NCBI RefSeq assembly: GCF_014648675.1
Contig: NZ_BMRO01000002.1
Span: 252,550-316,549, forward strand
Direction: 5' to 3'
DNA from: Actinomadura livida
Lineage (GTDB): Bacteria; Actinomycetota; Actinomycetes; Streptosporangiales; Streptosporangiaceae
Length of the DNA: 64,000 bases
Shown here: positions 27,125 through 36,008 of the stretch, in pieces
How positions within the stretch are numbered: the stretch's first letter is position 1
Layout: the number at the start of each line of letters is the position of its first letter
Position numbers and translations under genes: made by a program
The notes under the pieces: generated by a model
Told to the model about the DNA's origin: nothing
What the model saw: only the letters and a program-made list of their open reading frames with translations
Databases searched by the model: none

Positions 27125-28322
27125 GCCGCTGGCCGGGTTCGCCGTCGGCGTGACCGCGGCCCGCCGCCACGAGGAGCTCGCCACGCTCCTGGAACGGCGC
27201 GGCGCCCGGGTCGTGCTCGCCCCCGCCATCCGCCTCGTCCCGCTCGCCGACGACGCCGAGCTGCTGGAGGCCACCCGCGCCTGCGCCGAAGGTCCCCTGG
27301 ACCACGTCGTCGTCACCACCGGGATCGGTTTCCGCGCCTGGCTGGAGGCCGCCGACGGGTGGGGGATGCGCGACGCCGTCACCGCCCGGCTGGCCGAGAC
27401 GGGGATCGTGGCGCGCGGCCCCAAGGCGCGCGGCGCGATCCGCTCGGCGGGCCTGCGGGAGAGCTGGTCGCCGGAGTCGGAGGAGTGCGCCGAGGTGATC
27501 CGGCACCTGCTGCGCGAGGACCTGGCCGGCGCGCGGATCGCCGTGCAGCTGTACGGGGAACGGGAGCCGGAGCTGACCGGGGCGCTGCGCGCCGCGGGCG
27601 CCGAGGTCATCGAGATCCCGGTGTACCGGTGGTCGCGGACCGAGGACCCCACGCCGCTGCGCCGGCTCGTCGGGCAGGCCGTGGCGGGCACGGTCGACGC
27701 GGTCACCTTCACCAGCGCCGCCGCGGTGGCCGCGACGCTCGCCGTCGCCGCGGAGGACGGGCTGGAGGAGCCGCTGCTGGACGCCATGCGCTCCCAGGTG
27801 GTGGCGGCGTGCGTCGGGCCCGTGACGGGGCGGGCGCTCACCGGGCGCGGCGTCCCGACCGTCCAGCCGGAGCGGGCCAGGCTCGGCGCGCTCGTGCGGA
27901 CCCTGGTGTCGGAGCTCCCGCGCCGCCGGTCGCGGCGGCTGTCGGTGCGCGGGTTCTCGCTGGAGCTGCGCGGGCACGCCGTCGTGCTGGACGGGCAGCT
28001 GCGGCCGATCGCGCCCGCGCCGATGGCGATCCTGCGGGCGCTCGCGCGGCGTCCCGGGCACGTGGTGTCGCGGGCCGAGCTGTGCGGCGTGCTGCCGGGC
28101 CGGCTCGTCCCCGGCGGCTCGGCGGCCAGGGACGGGTGGACGCGGGAGCGCCTGCGCGAAGCCCGGCCCCAGGCCGACGAGCACGCGGTGGAGATGGCCG
28201 TGGCGCGGCTGCGGCGCGGCCTGGGACGCCCCGGGATCGTGGAGACCGTCGTCAAGCGCGGCTACCGGCTGGCGTGCGACCCGCGCATGGCGGACCGGCT
28301 CGCGGCGGGCGCCGGTGGCTGA
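27108..28322 (+). CDS. nnaR: HemD-like nitrate/nitrite regulator with winged helix (NnaR-type)
   Basis: A 404-residue fusion of a uroporphyrinogen-III synthase fold (residues 10-265; VGVTAARRHEELATLLERRG, VVVTTGIGFRAW, VDAVTFTSAAAVAATL) and a C-terminal winged helix (about 300-395; PAPMAILRALARRPGHVVSR, VVKRGYRLA). Streptomyces NnaR has this layout and helps GlnR activate nitrate/nitrite genes rather than making uroporphyrinogen. The location directly after nirD and before a siroheme-pathway gene fits either regulation or siroheme supply. The gene overlaps nirD by 17 bases and the next gene by 8. Confidence 0.85.
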   Translation: MSTGNEPLAGFAVGVTAARRHEELATLLERRGARVVLAPAIRLVPLADDAELLEATRACAEGPLDHVVVTTGIGFRAWLEAADGWGMRDAVTARLAETGIVARGPKARGAIRSAGLRESWSPESEECAEVIRHLLREDLAGARIAVQLYGEREPELTGALRAAGAEVIEIPVYRWSRTEDPTPLRRLVGQAVAGTVDAVTFTSAAAVAATLAVAAEDGLEEPLLDAMRSQVVAACVGPVTGRALTGRGVPTVQPERARLGALVRTLVSELPRRRSRRLSVRGFSLELRGHAVVLDGQLRPIAPAPMAILRALARRPGHVVSRAELCGVLPGRLVPGGSAARDGWTRERLREARPQADEHAVEMAVARLRRGLGRPGIVETVVKRGYRLACDPRMADRLAAGAGG

Positions 28323-29121
28323 CCGCTCCGCCCGCCCGCCGATCCCCGAGCCGCCGGCGCCCGCGCTGCCGGCGCCCGCGCTGCTGGCCGTCGCGCACGG
28401 CACCCGGGACCCGGCCGGGCCCGCCGCCGTCCGGGACCTGCTCGCCCTGGTCCGCGCGCTGCGGCCGGGCCTGCGGGTCGCCGAGTCCTACGGCGAGCTG
28501 TCCGCGCCGTCGCTGGAGGACGCGGCGGCCGGGCTGCGCGGGGGCCCGGTGGTCGTGGTGCCGCTACTGCTGGCCCGCGGCTACCACGCGCTGATCGACG
28601 TTCCGGAACGGGCGGGGCGGCTGCTGCCGGGAGCGGTGACCGCCCGGCCGCTCGGCCCGGACGCCCTGCTCGCCGGCGCGCTCGCCGACCTCCTCACCGG
28701 CCTCGTCGCACCGGCCCGTGCAACGGCCGGGGCGGCGCCGTACCCCATGCTCCAGCTGCGCCGGACGGACACCGTGGTCCTCGGCGCGGCGGGGTCCGCC
28801 GACCCGGCGGGCATCGCCGACGTGCGGGCGGCGGCGCGGCTGCTCGCACGTCGGCTGCGCCGCCGCGTCCCGCACGGTTTCGTCGCCGCGGGCGGGCCGC
28901 CGCTGGACGAGGTCGTCGCCGGGCTGCGCCGCACCGGCGTTGAACGCGTCGCCGTCGCGTCCTACCTGCTGGCCCCCGGCCGCTTCCACGACCGGATCGC
29001 GGCGTGCGGCGCCGACGCGGTCACCCCGCCGATCGGCGCGCACCCGGCCGCGGCCCGCCTCGTCCTGCGCCGCTACGACGAGGCCCGCGCGCGGCTGGCG
29101 GCCGCCGCCGCGGTGTCGTGA
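28315..29121 (+). CDS. Sirohydrochlorin chelatase (CbiX/SirB-like)
   Basis: A 268-residue protein with two CbiX half-domains. The metal-binding histidine is H28 in LAVAHGTRDP, and the second is in VPLLLARGYHAL. It inserts Fe (or Co) into sirohydrochlorin to give siroheme, the cofactor of nitrite and sulfite reductases. GTG 28315 overlaps the regulator gene by 8 bases, so the chelatase is the third gene of a nirD - nnaR - chelatase operon. The N-terminal 20 residues are proline-rich and poorly conserved. Metal preference cannot be read from sequence. Confidence 0.88.
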   Translation: MADRSARPPIPEPPAPALPAPALLAVAHGTRDPAGPAAVRDLLALVRALRPGLRVAESYGELSAPSLEDAAAGLRGGPVVVVPLLLARGYHALIDVPERAGRLLPGAVTARPLGPDALLAGALADLLTGLVAPARATAGAAPYPMLQLRRTDTVVLGAAGSADPAGIADVRAAARLLARRLRRRVPHGFVAAGGPPLDEVVAGLRRTGVERVAVASYLLAPGRFHDRIAACGADAVTPPIGAHPAAARLVLRRYDEARARLAAAAAVS

Positions 29122-29188
29122 CGATGCCCTGACCCTCCCCCGGAATGCCGGAAAATGGGGCGTATGCTCCAACCCGGAGGGGAGGCCC

Positions 29189-30172
29189 ATGCCGGACGGG
29201 GAACCCGCCGTCGAGGTCGACGGCCTGAGCAAGAGGTTCGGCGACGTGGAGGCCGTGCGCGGTATCGAGTTCAGCGTGCGGCCGGGGGAGGTCTTCGGTT
29301 TCCTCGGCCCGAACGGCGCGGGCAAGTCCACCACGATCAACATGCTCTGCACGCTGCTGCGGCCCAGCGGCGGCCGCGCGCTGGTGGCCGGGCACGACGT
29401 GGTCCGCGAGCGCGACGCCGTCCGCCGCAACATCGGCCTGGTGTTCCAGGACACGACCCTCGACGGCTACCTGTCGGGCGAGCAGAACCTGCGCTTCCAC
29501 GCCGAGCTGTACGGGGTGCCGCGGCAGGCCGTGGGCGAGCGCATGCGGCAGGTGCTGGAGATGGTCGGGCTGTGGGACCGGCGCGGCGACCTGGTGCAGA
29601 ACTACTCCGGCGGCATGAAGCGGCGCCTGGAGATCGCCCGGGGGCTGCTGCACTCCCCGCGCGTGCTGTTCCTGGACGAGCCGACCGTCGGCCTGGACCC
29701 GCAGACCCGGGCGTCGATCTGGGACTACATCCGCCAGCTCAAGGACGCCGAAGAGATCACGATCTTCATGACCACCCATTACATGGACGAGGCCGAGTTC
29801 TGCGAGCGGATCGCGATCATGGACTCGGGGACGATCGTCGCGCTGGACACCCCCGAGTCGCTCAAGGCCGGCATCGGCGAGGACCGCGTGCGCATCCAGA
29901 CCTCCGACGACGACGCCGCGATCGCCGCGCTCGAGGAGCGGTTCGGCCTGGCGGCCGTGGTGTCCGAGGGCGCCGTGACGTTCTCGGTGGCGGCCGGTGA
30001 GGCGTTCGTCCCGCGGCTGTTCGCGGAGCTGGGCGTGCCGATCCGGTCGGTGAACGTGTCCCGCCCGTCGCTGGACGACGTGTTCATGTCCTTCACCGGC
30101 ACCACGATCCGCGACGCCGAGGCGGGGGCGGGCGACCGCAACCGCCTGACGATGCGCGCGATGAGGAGGTGA
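29189..30172 (+). CDS. ABC exporter ATPase, DrrA family
   Basis: A 327-residue ATP-binding subunit: Walker [10 protein letters not shown] (near residue 39), signature [14 protein letters not shown] (about 140), Walker [14 protein letters not shown] and switch histidine TTHYMDEAE. The C-terminal ~90 residues are the DrrA-type extension ([13 protein letters not shown]). DrrAB-type exporters move antibiotics or lipids out of the cell. ATG 29189 follows GGAGGGGAGG. The frame is open upstream into the chelatase gene but that part is not coding. It pairs with the permease 2 bp downstream. Confidence 0.93.
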   Translation: MPDGEPAVEVDGLSKRFGDVEAVRGIEFSVRPGEVFGFLGPNGAGKSTTINMLCTLLRPSGGRALVAGHDVVRERDAVRRNIGLVFQDTTLDGYLSGEQNLRFHAELYGVPRQAVGERMRQVLEMVGLWDRRGDLVQNYSGGMKRRLEIARGLLHSPRVLFLDEPTVGLDPQTRASIWDYIRQLKDAEEITIFMTTHYMDEAEFCERIAIMDSGTIVALDTPESLKAGIGEDRVRIQTSDDDAAIAALEERFGLAAVVSEGAVTFSVAAGEAFVPRLFAELGVPIRSVNVSRPSLDDVFMSFTGTTIRDAEAGAGDRNRLTMRAMRR

Positions 30173-30174
30173 CC

Positions 30175-31077
30175 GTGCCGGGTTCCTCCGCCGCGGGCCC
30201 CGGCGGGCGGGCCGCTCCGGTCGCCGGCATCGTCCGCGTCCGGGTGCCCGAGCCCGGCCTGCGCCAGGACCTGCGCGCCGTGAAGATCGTCCTGCACCGG
30301 GAGCTGCTGCGGTTCTGGCGCGACAAGCTGCGGATGGTCTCCGGGCTGGTGCAGCCGGTGCTGTGGCTGCTGGTCATGGGCACCGGCCTGTCCAACCTGA
30401 TGGCCACCGGGGGAGCGGGCGGCGGCGTCGACCTGCGGACGTTCATCTTCCCCGGCGTGTGCGCGATGTCGGTGATGTTCACCGCGATGTTCTCGGCCGG
30501 GTCGATCGTGTGGGACCGCGAGTTCGGGTTCCTGCGCGAGATGCTCGTCGCGCCGGTGAGCCGCAGCTCCATCGTCATCGGCAAGTGCATCGGCGGCGCG
30601 CTCGTCGCGACGATGCAGGGCGCGGTGATCGTGGCGCTCGCGGGCCTCGCCGGAGTGCCCTACGACCCGGTGCTGCTGGCCCAGCTGATGGGGATGATGT
30701 TCCTCGGCGCGTTCGCGCTGACCGGTTTCGGCGTGATGATGGCCGCGCGGATCACGCAGATGCAGTCGTTCTTCGCCCTGATGCAGATGGCGATGCTGCC
30801 GATGATGTTCCTGTCGGGCGCCCTGTACCCGCTGAACGGCCTGCCGACGTGGCTGAGCATCCTCACCAAGCTGAACCCGCTCACCTACGCCGTGGACCCG
30901 ATGCGCCGCGCGGTGTTCTCCCGCCTGGACCTGTCGCCCGAGCTGCAGCGGACCTTCAGCTCGGGGGTGACGTGGAACGGGTGGCTCGTCCCGGTCTGGC
31001 TGGAGCTCGTCCTCGTCGCGGGCATCGGCGCCGGGCTGCTCGGGGTGGCGATCCTGCAGTTCCGCCACACGGACTGA
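30175..31077 (+). CDS. ABC-2 type permease, DrrB family
   Basis: A 300-residue membrane subunit with about six helices and the ABC-2 signature region FGFLREMLVAPVSRSSIVIGK (near residue 120) and LKLNPLTYAVDPMR-like end (here LNPLTYAVDPMRRAVF). It forms the channel of the exporter with the DrrA-type ATPase. GTG 30175 is preferred to GTG 30169 because AGGAGG (30164-30169) then has a normal 5-base spacing. The cargo is unknown. It ends before a strong hairpin shared with the convergent sigma factor gene. Confidence 0.92.
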   Translation: MPGSSAAGPGGRAAPVAGIVRVRVPEPGLRQDLRAVKIVLHRELLRFWRDKLRMVSGLVQPVLWLLVMGTGLSNLMATGGAGGGVDLRTFIFPGVCAMSVMFTAMFSAGSIVWDREFGFLREMLVAPVSRSSIVIGKCIGGALVATMQGAVIVALAGLAGVPYDPVLLAQLMGMMFLGAFALTGFGVMMAARITQMQSFFALMQMAMLPMMFLSGALYPLNGLPTWLSILTKLNPLTYAVDPMRRAVFSRLDLSPELQRTFSSGVTWNGWLVPVWLELVLVAGIGAGLLGVAILQFRHTD

Positions 31078-31108
31078 CCCCTGCCCGCGGGGCGGTGCCC
31101 GGAGACGG

Positions 31109-31150
31109 CGGAGGGCCCGCCGAACCGGATCCGGTTCGGCGGGCCCTCCG
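31109..31150. terminator. 21-bp perfect hairpin between convergent genes
   Basis: The left arm CGGAGGGCCCGCCGAACCGG plus A (31109-31129) is exactly inverted in 31130-31150. It stands between the ABC permease and the sigma factor gene, facing each other, and should stop transcription from both sides. There is no poly-T on either strand. Confidence 0.75.
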
Positions 31151-31170
31151 ATCGTGCGGGCCGCGCGGGG

Positions 31171-32556
31171 TCAGACCGCGAAGTCCAGCAGGGGGCGTGC
31201 GTTGCTGGGGTGCCGCAGCTTCGACAGCGACTCCTTCTCCAGCTGGCGGATGCGCTCGCGGGTCAGCCCGAGGGCCTTGCCGATCTCGTCGAGGGTGCGG
31301 GGCGTCCCGTCGTACAGCCCGAACCGCATCGCCATGATCTTGGCCTCGCGGGGGGACAGGATGTCCAGCGTCCGGCGCAGCTGGTCGGCCATCAGCTGCC
31401 GGTCGACCAGCTCGGACGCCTCGGGGCTGTCGGTGTCCTCGATGAGGTCGCCGATGCGGGTCTCGCCGTCCTCGCCGATGGTGGAGTCCAGGCTGATCGG
31501 CTGGCGGCTGGTGCGCAGCAGCTCGCGGATCTGCTCGGGGCTCTTGTCCAGCTCGGTGGCCAGCTCCTCCGGGGTGGGCTCGCGGCCGAGCCGCTGGTGC
31601 ATGTCGCGCTCGACGCGGCTGAGCTTGCTCAGCATCTCCAGGACGTGGACCGGCAGCCGGATCGTGCGGGCCGAGTCGGCGAAGCCGCGCTGGATGGCCT
31701 GCCGGATCCACCACATCGCGTACGTGGAGAACTTGTAGCCCTTGGAGTAGTCGAACTTCTCGACCGCGCGGATCAGGCCGAGGTTGCCCTCCTGGACGAC
31801 GTCCAGCAGGGACAGGCCGCGGTCGGAGTACTTCTTGGCGACCGACACCACGAGCCGGAGGTTGGCCTCCAGCATGTGGGCCTTGGCGCGCCGGCCGTCC
31901 GCGGCGACCCATTCCAGGTCGGCGCGCATGGCGGGGGAGTGGTCCCCGGTCTCCAGCTTGTGCTCGGCGTACAGGCCGGCCTCGATGCGCTTGGCGAGGT
32001 CGACCTCCTGCTCGGCGGTGAGCAGCTGGCGGCGCCCGATGGCCTTGAGGTAGGTGTGGACCGAGTCGCCCATCGTGGTCGACTGGTCGTCCAGGTCGGC
32101 GGCCTCGGGCTCGGCGGCCTCCACCTCGGTGACCTCGAACCCCTCGTCGGCGGCGGCGCCGGCGGCGCTCCCGGCCGCGCGCCCGCCGGCCGCCTTGGCG
32201 GCCGTCTTGCGGGTGGCGCGCTTGGCGGACGGCGCCGTGGCGGATTTCACACCGCCGGACTTGGCAGGGCCGGACTTGGCAGGGCCGGATGCCGCCTGAG
32301 CGGTGTCCCCTCCGTCGTGGTCGGCGGCCGCGGCCATCTTGCGGGCGGCGTCGGACTCGCCGGCGAGGTTGATGCCGGCCTCGGACAGCTCGCGCAGGAT
32401 GGAGCGCCCCTGCGCCGGGCTGATGCCGGCGGTCTCGAAGGCCCCCCTCACTTCGTCGAGCGAGAGGCGCCCTTGGGCGCGGCCACGCTTGAGGAGGTCG
32501 TCGAGCGCGGGGCCCGCCGACTCCGTGAGCGGGGTCTCGACGGCGCTTCGCGGCAT
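31171..32556 (-). CDS. Sigma-70 factor, HrdB/SigA-like with region 1.1
   Basis: A 461-residue sigma factor. Region 1.1 is residues ~15-75, followed by an Ala/Lys-rich linker (80-160) with a tandem SGPAK repeat, region 1.2 (GDSVHTYLKAIGR), region 2 (KFDYSKGYKFSTYAMWWIRQA), region 3 and region 4 (GTPRTLDEIGKALGLTRERI). It is a group 1/2 factor. Compared with Streptomyces HrdB, the region 2.4-3 stretch differs (IQRGFADSARTIRLPVHVLE against [20 protein letters not shown]), so it may be a second vegetative-type factor. ATG 32556 was chosen with GGGAGAGGGG upstream. A TTAC-N3-GTAA dyad lies 210 bp upstream. Confidence 0.92.
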   Translation of the reverse strand: MPRSAVETPLTESAGPALDDLLKRGRAQGRLSLDEVRGAFETAGISPAQGRSILRELSEAGINLAGESDAARKMAAAADHDGGDTAQAASGPAKSGPAKSGGVKSATAPSAKRATRKTAAKAAGGRAAGSAAGAAADEGFEVTEVEAAEPEAADLDDQSTTMGDSVHTYLKAIGRRQLLTAEQEVDLAKRIEAGLYAEHKLETGDHSPAMRADLEWVAADGRRAKAHMLEANLRLVVSVAKKYSDRGLSLLDVVQEGNLGLIRAVEKFDYSKGYKFSTYAMWWIRQAIQRGFADSARTIRLPVHVLEMLSKLSRVERDMHQRLGREPTPEELATELDKSPEQIRELLRTSRQPISLDSTIGEDGETRIGDLIEDTDSPEASELVDRQLMADQLRRTLDILSPREAKIMAMRFGLYDGTPRTLDEIGKALGLTRERIRQLEKESLSKLRHPSNARPLLDFAV

Positions 32557-32766
32557 GGGGACACCCCTCTCCCTTCGGTGTGTGAGTGCGGCGCGGATTG
32601 TCGATACCTGGTGGCGCACGCACTTAACGGAACGTCGCACGGCCGGGTTCTTGTTCCCGGCGCCCTGGGGAGCGGCGCTCCGCGGGGGATCGCGGGGGAG
32701 CGATCCAAGACGCCGTGATACCCGCATACGGGCGTTCACACTGCCCGGTGCCATACCGGACGGACC

Positions 32767-32777
32767 TTACTACGTAA
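32767..32777. promoter_or_regulatory. TTAC-N3-GTAA dyad upstream of the sigma factor, copy 2
   Basis: TTAC-TAC-GTAA within GACCTTACTACGTAAAGG, one base different from the tetR copy over 18 bases. It lies between the 3' end of menE and the sigma factor gene, in the place of its promoter. An operator function is inferred. Confidence 0.5.
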
Positions 32778-32798
32778 AGGCCCCGGGCCGGTGCGATA

Positions 32799-33968
32799 TC
32801 AGGATATAGACGTAACGAGGCGCGCGCGGTCAGGCTTCCCAGACGGCAGCAGCGGAAGGGCCTCTACCAGCTCCAGCTCGTGGGGCGCCGCGTACGCCGG
32901 CAGCGTCTCGCGGACGAGGGCCCGCAGCTCCCGCAGACCGGGCGGAGCGGCCGCGCCGGGGGAGGGGACCACGACGGCGGTGACGCGCTCGCCCCATTCG
33001 GGGTCGGGACGCCCGACCACCACGACGTCGCGGACCGCCGGATGGCGGGACAGCGCCGCGGCGACCTCGCCCGCCACGACCTTCTCCCCGCCGGTATTGA
33101 TCACGTCGTCGACCCGGCCGCGGACGCGGAGCCGGCCGTCCTCCAGGGCTCCGAGATCGCTGGTGACGAACCACTCGCCGTCCATGGCGGCGGCGGTGTC
33201 GGCGGGCCGCAGCCGGTAGCCGGTGAACAGCGACGGGCCCGCCAGGCGGATCCGCCCGTCGTCCCCGACCGCGACGCGCATTCCGGGCAGCGGGGTCCCG
33301 TCGTAGACGCAGCCCCCGCTGGTCTCGCTCATCCCGTAGGTGGTGAAGACCCGGGCGCCGCGGGCGCGGGCCTCGGCGAGCAGCCCGGGCGCGGCGGCGG
33401 CGCCGCCGAGGACGATCGCGCCGGTGCGCGACAGGTCGGTCCCGGCGTCCAGCAGGCGGCGCAGCTGGGTCGGCACCAGCGAGACGTGGGCGCCGTCCGC
33501 CCGGGCCACGTCGGCGGGGTCGAAGCGCGGCGCGATGACCGGGTCGCTCCCGGCGACGAGGGAGCGGACGAGGACCTGGACGCCGGAGATGTGGCTGGTG
33601 GGGACGCAGCACAGCCACCGGTCGCCGGGCGCGGCCCCGATGCGGGCCAGGGTGCCGGCGGCCGAGTGCCGCAGCGCGTCGCCCGCCAGCTCGACGAACT
33701 TGGGCGCGCCCGTGGAGCCGGACGTGGCGATCAGCACAGCGGTGCCGTCCGCCACGGGCGCGCGCCCGCCGCGGGGGGTGTGCGGGACGGGCCCGTCCGG
33801 CGTCTCGACCGCGTCGGGGGCCAGGGCGTCCAGGAGGCCGCGGAGCGCGGGCGCCGGCAGGTCGGGGGAGAGCGGGCAGATCGCCGGGCCGCCGTCGAGG
33901 GCGTCCGCGAGGGCGCGCAGCAGGCGGGGCCCGGATGGCAGAACGGCGGCGTGCAGCGGGCGATCCAT
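32799..33968 (-). CDS. menE: o-Succinylbenzoate-CoA ligase
   Basis: A 389-residue AMP-forming ligase, shorter than general acyl-CoA synthetases as is usual for actinobacterial MenE. Motifs: ATP-binding TSGSTGAPKFV near residue 83, YGMSETSGG, the adenylate-contact TSDLGALEDGRL then RGRVDDVINTGGEKV, and the C-terminal catalytic lysine in PSGKPDRARL. It activates o-succinylbenzoate in menaquinone synthesis. It is divergent from menB with a 111-bp gap, and menC and menD follow menB, so the pathway genes cluster. Confidence 0.92.
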   Translation of the reverse strand: MDRPLHAAVLPSGPRLLRALADALDGGPAICPLSPDLPAPALRGLLDALAPDAVETPDGPVPHTPRGGRAPVADGTAVLIATSGSTGAPKFVELAGDALRHSAAGTLARIGAAPGDRWLCCVPTSHISGVQVLVRSLVAGSDPVIAPRFDPADVARADGAHVSLVPTQLRRLLDAGTDLSRTGAIVLGGAAAAPGLLAEARARGARVFTTYGMSETSGGCVYDGTPLPGMRVAVGDDGRIRLAGPSLFTGYRLRPADTAAAMDGEWFVTSDLGALEDGRLRVRGRVDDVINTGGEKVVAGEVAAALSRHPAVRDVVVVGRPDPEWGERVTAVVVPSPGAAAPPGLRELRALVRETLPAYAAPHELELVEALPLLPSGKPDRARLVTSIS

Positions 33969-34079
33969 GATCTCATCAGGGTAGACGACCCCGCTGAACG
34001 CGTTCGAATCCCGGGCGGGTTGAATGGGACCGCGGGCCGCGGACCTGCCGGCGCGGTCGCCCCCAGGGGAGAGGAAGAC

Positions 34080-34988
34080 GTGGAGGAAATGGTCTCGGAG
34101 CTGTTCGACGCGGACGCGTGGAAAGAGGTCGAGGGGTTCGGTTTCACCGACATCACCTACCACCGGGCCGTGGACCAGGGCACGGTCCGGGTGGCGTTCA
34201 ACCGCCCCGAGGTGCGCAACGCGTTCCGTCCCCACACGGTGGACGAGCTGTACCGGGCGCTGGACCACGCGCGCATGTCGAGCGACGTCGGCTGCGTGCT
34301 GCTGACGGGCAACGGGCCGTCGCCGAAGGACGGCGTCTGGTCGTTCTGCTCAGGCGGCGACCAGCGGATCCGCGGCAAGGACGGCTACCGGTACGCCGAG
34401 GGGGAGACCTCGGAGACGATCGACCCGGCGCGGGCGGGGCGGCTGCACATCCTGGAGGTCCAGCGGCTGATCCGGTTCATGGGCAAGGTCGTCATCTGCG
34501 TGGTGCCCGGCTGGGCCGCGGGCGGCGGGCACAGCCTGCACGTGGTGTGCGATCTCACCATCGCGAGCCGGGAGCACGCGCGGTTCAAGCAGACCGACGC
34601 GGACGTGGCGAGCTTCGACGGCGGTTTCGGGTCGGCGTACCTGGCGCGGCAGGTCGGGCAGAAGTTCGCCCGCGAGATCTTCTTCCTGGGCGACGCCTAC
34701 GACGCCGAGGCGGCGCACCGGATGGGCATGGTCAACGCCGTCGTCCCGCACGCCGAGCTGGAGGCGACGGCGCTGGAGTGGGCGCGCAAGGTCAACGGCA
34801 AGAGCCCGACGGCGCAGCGGATGCTGAAGTACGCGTTCAACCTGATCGACGACGGGCTGGTGGGGCAGCAGGTGTTCGCCGGGGAGGCGACGCGGCTGGC
34901 GTACGGGACCGACGAGGCCGCCGAGGGCCGGGACTCCTTCCTGGAGAAGCGCGATCCCGACTGGTCGCGCTACCCGTGGTACTACTGA
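34080..34988 (+). CDS. menB: 1,4-Dihydroxy-2-naphthoyl-CoA synthase
   Basis: A 302-residue crotonase-fold enzyme. The MenB marks are GDQRIRGKDGYRY, the oxyanion segments VPGWAAGGGHSLHVVCDL and TDADVASFDGGFGSAYLARQ, and a C-terminal SRYPWYY. It cyclises o-succinylbenzoyl-CoA to form the naphthoquinone ring. GTG 34080 is chosen over ATG 34089 because GGGGAGAGGAAG then has correct spacing. The frame is open far upstream, antisense to menE, and that part is not coding. Confidence 0.95.
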   Translation: MEEMVSELFDADAWKEVEGFGFTDITYHRAVDQGTVRVAFNRPEVRNAFRPHTVDELYRALDHARMSSDVGCVLLTGNGPSPKDGVWSFCSGGDQRIRGKDGYRYAEGETSETIDPARAGRLHILEVQRLIRFMGKVVICVVPGWAAGGGHSLHVVCDLTIASREHARFKQTDADVASFDGGFGSAYLARQVGQKFAREIFFLGDAYDAEAAHRMGMVNAVVPHAELEATALEWARKVNGKSPTAQRMLKYAFNLIDDGLVGQQVFAGEATRLAYGTDEAAEGRDSFLEKRDPDWSRYPWYY

Positions 34989-35048
34989 ATGTCCGAACGC
35001 GCGGTGTGATCCGGAATACCGTGATTCGGTGGCGCAGGTCAGGGGGTC

Positions 35049-36008
35049 GTGCGGGTGCGGGTCTTCTCCATCCCGATGCGGACGCGGTTCCGCGGTCTCA
35101 CGCGGCGGGAGGGTGTCCTGGTCCGCGGCCCCGCCGGATGGGGGGAGTTCTCGCCGTTCCCCGAGTACGGCCCGGCGGAGTGCGCCCGCTGGCTCGCCGC
35201 CGCCCGGGAGGCCGCCCATGACGGCTGGCCGGCGCCCGTCCGCGACACCGTCCCGGTGAACGTGACGATCCCGGCGGTCGGCCCGGAGCGGGCTTACGCG
35301 ATGACGAAGGAGTCCGCCTGCCGCACCGCGAAGGTCAAGGTCGCCGAGCGCGGCCAGTCCGACGCCGACGACCTCGCGCGGGTGGAGGCCGTCCGTGACG
35401 CGATCGGCCCGGACGGGCAGGTGCGGGTGGACGTCAACGGCGGCTGGGACGTCGACCACGCGGCCCGGATGATCCGCACGCTGGACCGGTGGGAGCTGGA
35501 GTACGTCGAGCAGCCCTGCGCGACGCTGGAGGAGCTGGCGCTGGTGCGGCGGCGGGTGGACGTGCCGATCGCCGCGGACGAGTCGATCCGCCGCGCCGAG
35601 GACCCGCTGAAGGTGCGGGCGGCGGGCGCCGCGGACGTGGCGGTGCTGAAGGTGCAGCCGCTGGGCGGGGTCGCGGCGGCGCTGCGGGTCGCCGAGGCGT
35701 GCGGGCTGCCGGTGGTGGTGTCCAGCGCGGTGGAGACGTCGGTGGGGCTGGCGGCGGGCGTGGCGCTGGCCGCGGCGCTGCCGGAGCTGCCGTTCGCGTG
35801 CGGCCTGGGGACCCTGTCGCTGCTGAAGGGCGACGTCGCCGGCGATCCGCTGGCGCCGGTGGCGGGCGAGATCGCGGTGCGGCGCCCCGCGGTGGACGAG
35901 GAGGCGCTGCGCCGCTGGGAGGTGCCCGGCGACGCGCGGTGGCGCGGCCGGGTCGCGGGGGCGCAGCAGCACCTGGGCGGCCCCGAGGTGATCGGGGCGG
36001 CGCCGTGA
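35049..36008 (+). CDS. menC: o-Succinylbenzoate synthase
   Basis: A 319-residue enolase-superfamily enzyme. Catalytic and metal residues are visible in order: TAKVKVAE (acid/base Lys), VDVNGGW (Asp), YVEQP (Glu), IAADES (Asp) and VLKVQPLGG (second Lys). It dehydrates the MenD/MenH product to o-succinylbenzoate. The start is GTG 35049 (GTG 35055 also possible) after CAGGGGG. Its stop overlaps menD in a GTGA junction. Confidence 0.93.
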   Translation: MRVRVFSIPMRTRFRGLTRREGVLVRGPAGWGEFSPFPEYGPAECARWLAAAREAAHDGWPAPVRDTVPVNVTIPAVGPERAYAMTKESACRTAKVKVAERGQSDADDLARVEAVRDAIGPDGQVRVDVNGGWDVDHAARMIRTLDRWELEYVEQPCATLEELALVRRRVDVPIAADESIRRAEDPLKVRAAGAADVAVLKVQPLGGVAAALRVAEACGLPVVVSSAVETSVGLAAGVALAAALPELPFACGLGTLSLLKGDVAGDPLAPVAGEIAVRRPAVDEEALRRWEVPGDARWRGRVAGAQQHLGGPEVIGAAP

